Below are positions 57,143 to 64,000 of a DNA stretch of 64,000 nt, piece after piece. Origin of the DNA: Bathynomus jamesi (Eukaryota; Arthropoda; Malacostraca; Isopoda; Cirolanidae). Every line of letters starts with the position of its first letter. The first letter of the stretch is position 1. Position numbers and translations under genes: made by a program. The DNA lies in contig JAJOZX010006151.1 in assembly GCA_023014485.1 (NCBI GenBank), forward strand, positions 201,001-265,000, in the 5' to 3' direction. The notes beneath the pieces were generated by a model. It saw nothing but the letters and a program-made list of their open reading frames with translations. It was not told the origin of the DNA and did not search any database.

Positions 57143-59339
57143 TTACACACTGTAGTCACTTTTTGTTTCCATTCTTGGCATTTTCTTTCTGGATTCTAAT
57201 CTTGCTCTGATAAATCCATCCCTTGCCTCTGAACCGCATACTGCAGCTGAAGCCTCTCTTACCAGCTTTATATGCCGTTCAACCGCTTTGGTGTGGCAAG
57301 TAAAGCGTGGGATGAAATCAGGTATATCTCCTGATGAGATATAGTTCAGGATGTCGGAGCGTGATAGAACTTCTGTCAGAGGAGGCTCTGACAGCTCACA
57401 AGTTTGCCAGTTAATCATGTTGTAATACTCACTGCACTGAAAGTTCAACGTGGGTAATTTAAGCACTCTCACTGCGGCTGACTCAGAATCTCTTGCTTTA
57501 AGGATTCTCCTCCATCCTAATTCGCTGATATGTTTTGCTTCATCGTGAATCATACTAAGGAGAACATTCTCAGGATGAGAAAAATAGGAATTTATCTGAA
57601 TAACACGATCAACTATTTCTATACAGCGGGCACTCAACGACCTCGAGCGTTGTATCATTTGATAAAGATGTTTGGCTCCCTGTGTTGCTGAAGAATTTCT
57701 CTTGATTTGAAACCACATTGGAATATAAACTTTCATAATATAATCCACGATACACTTAAGGTTGTCTGAAGTTTCTTCAGTTGAAACGTAGAGACGAAGT
57801 ATGCGGTTAGCAGTTGTCACCCATCTGGAGTGTGCCATTTTACCTGGTTTCCTTTGAGCTAGAGAGGGAGTACATTCACCTTTTGACACGGCATCATAGA
57901 TTTCTGCCAAATATTTCTGATCTGTGCTCAGATCATCTCTGTCAACTACAATTTATTCCGCTTCAACTGCTTCAAACTCGACAACAGGTCTCTTTTCACA
58001 ATCAATTAACTCTTTTCCTATAGGCCCCGTAAAACTCTGAGGACCTGTTGTTTTACCATCAATGTCAGTCACTATGTGCCGCAAGGGAAGTTCATTAGTG
58101 TGAAGCAAGCAAATCAGCCACTGGAGTGCTCTCTGAAAGTGCTCTTCAATACTTCTTATCACTCCTCCTTTTGGTGCTGTATTAACTACTGTCCCGTCAC
58201 ATCCAATGGCTTTAACTTCTGAAGTATTAATCTCATTTGAGCGAAAAAAATTCAAAATTGCAGAAGATATACTCTGTGCTGAGCCAGAAGCGGGAGTTAC
58301 ATGCCCAATATAATGCGAGTTTGGTTCTTGAAGCAAAGTGACATGTTCTTCTGTTATATTTTTTTGATAACCTTTACTGTCAACTTTTTCTTGCACTGCA
58401 GTTCTGTCCTTTCTTCTATCGAAATAGATACTCTCCATAGTTTCTTCTTCGTAATCTCTCTTTTGAATGATAGATCTCACTCTTTTTCTAGCTCTCCTTA
58501 CTTTGCATCTGTCTATTACTGAACTTAAATCTTTTTCGTTTATAATTCCCACGTCTTCAAGAACAGCCGAAGCAATTATAGCAGCAGACCTGTCTGACAC
58601 ATCAGTTCTGTTACAAGCTATAGCCAATGATGAGATTGTTCCATGATGAGATTGTTCCATCGATTTGATTCTCTGTGTCGGTTCATAATCAGAATCCGCT
58701 CCTTCTGTTTCACTTGATGTTGATGACAGTGTTTCAGTTGCTTGTCCTTTACTGGTAGATGGTTTTGGTTCATACTGTTTCATTCTCTGTTGTCTTCTAG
58801 CAATAGTTACTAGATCTTTACGAGTTTGTGAAACATCAAGAGAGCCTATTGCCAATTTTCTTGTTGTTCTCTGATCTTTAAGGAAGTCTTGTTCAATTGC
58901 TGGAACCTTGAGATGGTTTTCACATGAACACTTATCAAAATTTTCACATTTGCAAGCACTGATGTCAAATAATTTGTTTTCTGCCTCATTTTGAAATGTT
59001 TGTAATTTAATTTTGAATGAGTCACTATCTTGTTTCCTTTTTATTGACTTTAGAAGGTTTTGACATTTTTCATGGTAATTTTTAATCATTTGAACGACAC
59101 GGTTATGAGAAACAGTAGGAATAGAGGCTGTTTTCCACAAATCTTCGAGAGTTTTTGAGAGAACACCCGAAATTTCTGCAACTGTGGCTCTTTCTTCGAT
59201 GTCTTCAGATTCAACCTTATTTGATGAAAATATTTCATGACGTTCTTATAGGTTGGAAGGCACCTCTTGTCTAGATCAGCTGAGCCCCAAATATAGGGCA
59301 ACTTGAAGAAGTTCTTGTTGCTTGAGCTGGTGCTGACAT
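57143..59339 (-). pseudogene. Divergent hAT-like transposase (candidate)
   Basis: About 730 codons. The N-terminus has SSSNKNFFKLPYIWGSADL and CLPTYKNV. A Cys cluster CKCENFDKCSCE (about 58950) could bind zinc. A Ser/Glu-rich linker and a basic stretch RRARKRVRS follow. The core contains YFDRRKDRTAVQEKV (Asp near 58420), HVTPASGSAQ, IGCDGTVVNTAPKGG (Asp near 58198), CLLHTNELPLRH (near 58111) and FTGPIGKEL; then SRWVTTANRILRLYV (near 57826). The CDG..N, C-x2-H and RW landmarks recall the hAT RNase H-like core; this is inference, not a database match. Lesions: a shift right after the ATG, a shift near 59225 and one in-frame TAA at 57953-57955. The frame is otherwise open. Identical-looking proteins are, to my memory, uncharacterised in arthropods. 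Confidence 0.7.
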
Positions 59340-59425
59340 TGTGAAAAACACAGTAATTAATATAAAAATTAAGAAATTATTCCTAAAACGTAAAATATTC
59401 TTGCATTCTGCAGAAGTTTTGTATA

Positions 59426-60320
59426 CAGGGTGTACATAAAGTCAGGATCTATTTTTGTGAAGCACTTGGAAATTATATGGAATTCAATCATAAAATGATA
59501 AAGTGGTAACATTTATTAAATAATTAAGAGTAGGATTCGACGTGACGCCCATCAGTATCCCTGCACAGCTCAAATCGTTCCGCAGCATTTCTAAACACAT
59601 TCTGGAGCATTTGCGGGGTTATGTTATCTGCAGCAGTTCGTATACGTGTACGTAAGTTTTCAAGACTCGTAATCTTCGTCTGATAGACGTGCGATTCGAT
59701 AAAGCCCCATGCAAAGAAATCTAAAGGGGTTAAATCTGGTGATCTCGCTGGCCAAGGTCTGTTGCTTCCGCGTCCGATCCAGCGATTTGGAAAACGTCCA
59801 TTTAGATAATCCTGAACAATTTTGGCATAGTGACAAGGAGCACCATCATGTTGATAGACGACGGTACTAACAATCCTATCCTCGTCGTCTATCAACATGA
59901 TGGTGCTCCTTGTCACTATGCCAAAATTGTTCAGGATTATCTAAATGGACGTTTTCCAAATCGCTGGATCGGACGCGGAAGCAACAGACTTTGTGTCGCG
60001 AGATGACCAGATTTAACCCCTTTAGATTTCTTTGCATGGGGCTTTATCGAGTCGCACGTCTATCAGACGAAGATTACGAGTCTTGAAAACTTACGTACAC
60101 GTATACGAACTGCTGCAGATAACATAACCCCGCAAATGCTCCAGAATGTGTTTAGAAATGCTGCGGAACGATTTGAGCTGTGCAGGGATACTGATGGGCG
60201 TCACGTCGAATCCTACTCTTAATTATTTAATAAATGTTACCACTTTATCATTTTATGATTGAATTCCATATAATTTCCAAGTGCTTCACAAAAATAGATC
60301 CTGACTTTATGTACACCCGG
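59426..60320. mobile_element. 895-bp near-perfect palindrome from a DD41D element (3' half duplicated)
   Basis: Two 438-bp arms (59426-59863 and 59883-60320) around a 19-bp spacer. Each arm carries the 3' terminus (CAGGGTGTACATAAAGTCAGG and mirror) and the transposase C-terminal half from YQHDGAPCHYAK (second Asp) to CRDTDGRHVESYS. Second-to-third Asp spacing is 41 residues in the left arm. The arms are nearly identical except for a cluster of about 7 substitutions in 20 bp (left about 59740-59760, right about 59990-60005). TA flanks both ends. Confidence 0.92.
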
Positions 60321-60478
60321 TATTACACCAGCGTATTATTATGCACTAAAATATGCAGTATATGTCCACATATGCGTGTTGTCGTGTTCCAAAGATATAT
60401 TAATAGCAAGAGCAACACAATCTACATCTTACCCGAAACGTAGCGAGCACAACACTGCGGGGAAGTGAGAGCAAGAAG

Positions 60479-61125
60479 CAGGGTTGCCGAAATTTTTTTG
60501 GCAAGTGTACCAAAACTTAAGTCAAAAGGTACCAAATCTCGCAAAAAGGTACCAAATAATTGAAAAATGATAATAAATGCTTTAAAAACATATAAAGATG
60601 TTAAACTAACCTTATTTTTTAACGGTCAATCTCACGTTTCGGCCATTATCCAAAACTCGTTCACAAAAATACTTTTATATATATAAAAAGACGATATATT
60701 TTGATAAGTTGAGACAATAAAATAAAACTAAAATCCAGCAATTAAAACAAGATTTTTATTTGGCGACTTGAACAATGAAGGCATTTTCCAGGATAATTCT
60801 GGCCATTTTGATCGTAAAGTGCTCCTGCACCAAGATCGTAGTTTATAATATATTGTAATTCGAATGTACCCTGTACCGACCATTCTTTCTACTACGAGAC
60901 GAAACGAAAATTAAAATCCATCAATAATAATTTTTTTCTTTCCATTCAATAATGAACCAAATTATAGTTTTCTAAGGATAGTTTTTATACATACAGTACA
61001 TGCGGTTTTTGTTTGTTTCGACAAAACTTCAAATAGTACCAAAATTTTCGGCCGTCGTACCAAATGTACCAGAGGAGGCAAAAAGTACCACATTTGGTAC
61101 GAACGTACCAACTTCGGCAACCCTG
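60479..61125. mobile_element. hAT MITE with perfect 8-bp target duplication
   Basis: 647 bp, starting CAGGGTTGCCGAA and ending TTCGGCAACCCTG, flanked by GCAAGAAG (60471-60478 and 61126-61133). Subterminal GGTACCAAA/TTTGGTAC words repeat near both ends and may be transposase-binding sites. Non-coding; inserted in the 5.4-kb element. Confidence 0.92.
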
Positions 61126-61160
61126 GCAAGAAGGCCTGGTAGAGTGTTGTGAGTCATGAC

Positions 61161-61363
61161 TAGGCTGACCATACGTACCGTTTTGAACGGGACAGTACCG
61201 TTTTTTATATGGGTTCTGTATGGGTTCTGTCACTGAAGAATAATTGTAAGCTCAATATGTTTATGTACTTACTTTTTCATGAATACAGAATATTACATAA
61301 CCCCCGTCCCTTTTTTGCCATCCCAATGTCCCGTTTTTGTCTCAAGGAAATATGGTCAGCCTA
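61161..61363. mobile_element. 203-bp hAT-like MITE with 8-bp duplication
   Basis: Ends TAGGCTGACCATA and TATGGTCAGCCTA, with GTCATGAC on both sides (61153-61160 and 61364-61371). Inner ACGGGACAGTACCG/TGTCCCGTTTT words are near-mirrored. Non-coding. Confidence 0.9.
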
Positions 61364-61442
61364 GTCATGACTCATCAGTCATCACTCACTGACTCATTGC
61401 GTATATGGCAATGACGAGCAACACACCATACCAGGCTGTGGG

Positions 61443-61455
61443 GAAGCTTCTAGAA
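61443..61455 (-). promoter_or_regulatory. Heat-shock element (3 pentamers)
   Basis: GAA at 61443, TTC at 61448 and GAA at 61453 form three alternating pentamers with exact spacing, the minimal heat-shock factor site. It lies about 398 bp from the right end of the 5.4-kb element and upstream of its minus-strand gene. The position corresponds to the array in the element at 49310. No TATAAA follows closely; a TCAGT initiator-like word lies about 55 bp downstream on the minus strand. Confidence 0.6.
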
Positions 61456-61869
61456 CGATGTGGGAGTACTACATGACGTACAAAGTGAATTTATTAGCGT
61501 ATCGGCTGAATATGCAAAATATGTGATTTATGCGGATTTTTCTGTATTTTGGAACGTTTGCGGTGGCAGAAGATATTATCGCAGGGCAAAAATATTTAAA
61601 ACTAGTCTAAAATAAACCTTTAGGATGCTTTTCCTCGCTATTACAAGAAGGTAGGATGAAAATTAAAACTATAAGAAAATATTGAAAAAAGTGTATTTTG
61701 GCACATTTTTTGGATTTTCAACGCGCGTGCGGAGGCAGAAGATATTATTGCAGATCTCTGAGATTTTAAATACTCACTTTTGACGTGGAAGAGCCACTTT
61801 TCCGCGCTATTACAAAACGAAAATCGAAAAAAGTGTAAAAACGCTCCGCCCTATTATACACCTGGTAGT

Positions 61870-61930
61870 AGTACTAGTTTCGTGCGTTGGTCTCTCTTCA
61901 CACGTAGGTGAAGCTGGTGGCCCCGCCTCT
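61870..61930 (-). mobile_element. Family-1 non-LTR tail fragment
   Basis: GTTGGTCTCTCTTCACACGTAGGTGAAGCTGGTGGCC-type sequence matches the 3' tails at 2005, 19380 and 39170. Nothing upstream of the tail is present. Confidence 0.55.
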
Positions 61931-61942
61931 AAAAGATTATTT

Positions 61943-62014
61943 CTCCCCGGCAGAGAATCAAACCCCGGTCTTCCGCGTGACAGGCAGGGATACTTACCAC
62001 CATACTACCGAGGA
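61943..62014 (-). tRNA. tRNA-Asp(GTC)-like sequence, probably decayed
   Basis: 72 nt on the minus strand starting TCCTCGGTAGTATGG and ending GCCGGGGAG. The acceptor stem (TCCTCGG with CCGGGGA) pairs fully with one wobble. The anticodon loop is CTGTCAC, giving anticodon GTC (Asp). The anticodon stem has one C-A mismatch. The T arm pairs with wobbles, but its loop is TTTGATT, so the B box deviates from GGTTCGA. A TTTT run follows 12 bp downstream. It could be a real tRNA gene, a pseudogene or a SINE head. Confidence 0.6.
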
Positions 62015-62384
62015 ACTGGATTTATTTGAAAATATAGGCAAACTTTGACATTTTGAAAGGATTAAAATCACGCCTTTTCTTTGTCAAATTTAAATTTAGT
62101 TTTCATTCGAGAGATTAAAATTAGTGAGTTAAGTTGATTTCGGTGAAATGATGTTGGGTCACATTATAAAAAATGTGAAAAAAAAGTTTGGGTAGCGGAC
62201 ATTGGTAGAATTACAGAGAAGGATCTGCAGCGTTTTTGCCAAAATGTATTCGTTTTCCATCGATTTGTTTAGTCAAAACCAAACCCTTCGATTGCGCTAA
62301 GTATTTTAGGCTCTATAAATCTACCTGAGAGTTCAACTAACCTAATTCAACCTTTCCTAATCTGGAGGTAAAGCTATATCGTGG
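62015..62384. other. No gene recognised
   Basis: AT-rich without motifs. Confidence 0.5.
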
Positions 62385-62575
62385 CCAATGTCGTAACATC
62401 GCTTCCCGTCGATCGGCGAAGTTAAACGACACTGGGTCTGCATAGTAGTTGGATGGGAGACCGTCCTTCGCGTCAAGATTATGTAGAGACCCGTAGTTGC
62501 GATCTCGCTTAAAGCTATTGGTCTCCTCCGTCACACGACCTTACAGTAGATGTTGCGAAGGAGGTTATACAACCC
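62385..62575 (+). mobile_element. 5S rRNA-derived SINE, copy 4
   Basis: Plus-strand copy with the clearest 5S block: GATCGGCGAAGTTAAACGAC, GGGTCTGCATAGTAGTTGG and GGATGGGAGACCG, covering box A, the intermediate element and box C of the 5S internal promoter. The non-5S tail follows with CACACGACC and GCGAAGGAGGTTATACAACC. Confidence 0.8.
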
Positions 62576-62938
62576 CATCGAAACAAAACGATGTAGAAGT
62601 AAAAGGATTTGTTTTTCATTTGGAACACAAACGAAAAGATATAAAAATAACACAGTTTCGTTATAAATTACATTTTGGCACAAACGCCATAATAGCCCGA
62701 CATATGTTCTTGGGTTTAAGGTCTAACATTAATTAATAACAATTTTTTATAATTATTACACGCATCATTAATATTTCTCTTTGTTTTTACAACATTCAAA
62801 AGTTATTTTATTGTGTATTTATTTATCTATATTTTGGGTTACAAATATAAGAGAAGCTTTAAAAAGTTAAGTTTAATTGAATTAAAAGAAAGTCTGTTTT
62901 ATAGATTTAAACGATTTACTGAATATTTTTTTTAGCAA
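62576..62938. other. No gene recognised
   Basis: AT-rich; no motifs. Confidence 0.5.
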
Positions 62939-62940
62939 TA

Positions 62941-62966
62941 ATATATATATGTGTGTGTGTGTGTGT

Positions 62967-63012
<46 letters not shown>
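62941..63012. repeat. (TA)n(TG)n(CA)n palindromic microsatellite
   Basis: About 9 TG units followed by about 22 CA units, able to form a hairpin. It abuts the mariner terminus at 63013. Confidence 0.9.
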
Positions 63013-63014
<2 letters not shown>

Positions 63015-63550
63015 GTTGTTCAAAAAGTATCCGGACTGACGCGATTATGACAGAATATGGTACTTATAGGGTTTGAGTCTTAATCTCCCTCAAATTACGC
63101 TCCTTCTGAAGCCACACACTTTGCTCAACGATCCTGCCACTGTTGAGAACATTTCTCGAAAGCACTTTTCGGAATGGCCAAAAGCTGCTCCGTCGAATTT
63201 CTTTTAATGGTCTGAACATCATCGAATCGGTGTTCATTCAGGGTTTGTTTGAGCTTCGAAAACAAAAAAAGTCGCATGGAGCCAAATCCGGCGAATATGG
63301 AGGCTGCTGTACTTGGGGGTAGCGTTTTCGGCCAAAAATTGCTGGACAGGTTGCAACGAGTGAGATCGTCATGAAATGAGTGAGATCGTTATCGTGATGA
63401 AGCACCCAGTCTCCGGACTTCCACTTCTGCGGTCGTTTCCTCCGAACCGCTTCACGTAGACGTCTCAAAACTTCAGTGTAACATTTCTCGTTGATTCTTT
63501 GTCTCTGTGCAGCATATTCATGGTGCACAACACCTTCAACCTTCAATACC
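63013..63550 (-). pseudogene. Mariner transposase 3' half
   Basis: Begins at a terminus-like GGGTTGTTCAAAAAGTATCCGG. The minus strand encodes VEGVVHHEYAAQRQRINEK, RRKRPQKWKSGDWVLHHDN (second Asp), PPYSPDLAPCDFF (third Asp) and WLQKERN near the end. It is frameshifted, with a duplicated GAGTGAGATCGT (63357-63389). The 5' half is missing; beyond about 63555 the sequence is a different element. Confidence 0.75.
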
Positions 63551-63554
63551 TTCC

Positions 63555-63955
63555 AACATCATAAGAAATCGCCGCGAAACAAAACACGTTACTGCATGCT
63601 CTCTTTAAAGGAGGAGGCGCACAGTTCGAGAATTCTAAAGAGCAGCGTCCGTTATAACAGCAATAGTAAAGAGAGAGTAAGGCAACATTGCTGCGAAGAG
63701 AGATGGATTCAAGATAGTTTGTTAGGGGCGGGGAATTGATGAGACGAAAAGCCTTTGATTCCATCCGGTCAAGTAGAGGGATGTGGGTTGAGCCACCCTA
63801 CACATAAGAAGCGTACTCCATACAGGGGCGGACAAAACCCCTGTATAGAGACAGTAACTGAATTGGGGTGAAGAAACTGCGGAGCTGGTACAGTACTCCA
63901 AACCTCTCAGAAGCTGCTTTAGAAAGAGAGTATGTGTATCTTTCTAGGGAATATC
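63555..63955 (-). pseudogene. Jockey-like non-LTR RT C-terminal fragment
   Basis: The minus strand reads RFGVLYQLRSFFTP, LLSLYRGFVRPCMEYASYV, GGSTHIPLLDRMESKAFRLI and LESISLRSNVALLSLYYCCYNGRCSLEF. This matches the post-catalytic region of jockey-clade RTs found in arthropods and is unrelated to families 1 and 2. It runs toward the window edge. Confidence 0.7.
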
Positions 63956-64000
63956 ACAAGAAAAGGAAACACCAAAAATGTTAAGAGAATAGGAAGGATT

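Larger units (their letters stand above)
56462..61853 (-). mobile_element. 5.4-kb autonomous-looking transposon with unfamiliar transposase
   Basis: Ends TAGGGTGGAGCGTTTTTAC and GTAAAAACGCTCCGCCCTA form TIRs of about 337 bp (56462-56798 and 61515-61853) with few mismatches. The perfect 8-bp target duplication TTATACAC lies at 56454-56461 and 61854-61861. One gene (57143-59339, minus) fills the left half. Three younger elements are nested in the right half: a palindromic DD41D derivative (59426), a hAT MITE (60479) and a small hAT-like MITE (61161). The 8-bp duplication and TAG-type ends suggest the hAT superfamily, but the protein is highly divergent. A heat-shock-type site lies just inside the right TIR, upstream of the gene. 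Confidence 0.88.

Overview
This window looks like repeat-dominated, AT-rich, gene-poor nuclear DNA of an animal, most likely an arthropod. The reasons are dense (TA)n, (CA)n and (CT)n microsatellites, many Tc1/mariner-type transposons (DD34E Tc1, DD34D mariner, a maT-like DD37D type and a crowd of elements with 41 residues between the second and third catalytic Asp), TTAGG-like words, EN+RT non-LTR retrotransposons, tRNA- and 5S rRNA-derived SINEs, and no prokaryote-like gene layout. I found no convincing host protein-coding gene. Almost every readable open frame belongs to a transposon, is a shadow of one, or is a microsatellite read through as Tyr-Ile, Thr-His or Ser-Leu.

Layout. 1-9 kb: two truncated non-LTR retrotransposons of different families, then small palindromic elements that share a telomere-like core. 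9-15 kb: a DD41D element with a pseudogene, a deletion derivative, a TATCG-rich element and a complete but dead maT-like element. 15-20 kb: a non-LTR tail interrupted by a hAT MITE with an 8-bp target duplication, a second hAT element with its own 8-bp duplication, and a further non-LTR fragment. 20-25 kb: little recognisable. 25-30 kb: a SINE, a Tc1 element with a fold-back insertion, and two adjacent mariner derivatives turned into giant inverted repeats. 30-34 kb: deletion derivatives, a block of short palindromes, two more inverted-repeat derivatives and 5S-derived SINEs. 36-42 kb: SINE, palindromes, another inverted-repeat derivative, a long non-LTR fragment, a DD41D derivative. 42-48 kb: clustered tRNA-derived SINEs, a possible solo LTR, a non-LTR element. 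49-50 kb: a non-autonomous TAGGGTGG element with a heat-shock-type promoter. 51-56 kb: three Tc1/mariner elements, one nearly full length. 56.5-61.9 kb: a 5.4-kb autonomous-looking transposon. 62-64 kb: tRNA-Asp-like sequence, a 5S SINE, a mariner 3' half and a jockey-like RT fragment.

Two patterns stand out. (1) The 5.4-kb element at 56462-61853 has about 337-bp terminal inverted repeats, a perfect 8-bp target duplication and an unfamiliar transposase-like gene with hAT-like landmarks. A smaller element at 49310-49973 shares its TAGGGTGG terminus and 8-bp target duplication. Both carry heat-shock-element arrays just inside the terminal repeat, at about 356 and 398 bp from the end. This suggests a heat-responsive transposon family. 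(2) At least six independent Tc1/mariner copies have one terminus replaced by an inverted copy of the other, including coding sequence. Further palindromes are centred on (TA)n tracts. This points to a recurrent fold-back or template-switch process acting on transposon ends and TA repeats.

All calls come from reading the sequence. No database search, alignment or folding program was run.
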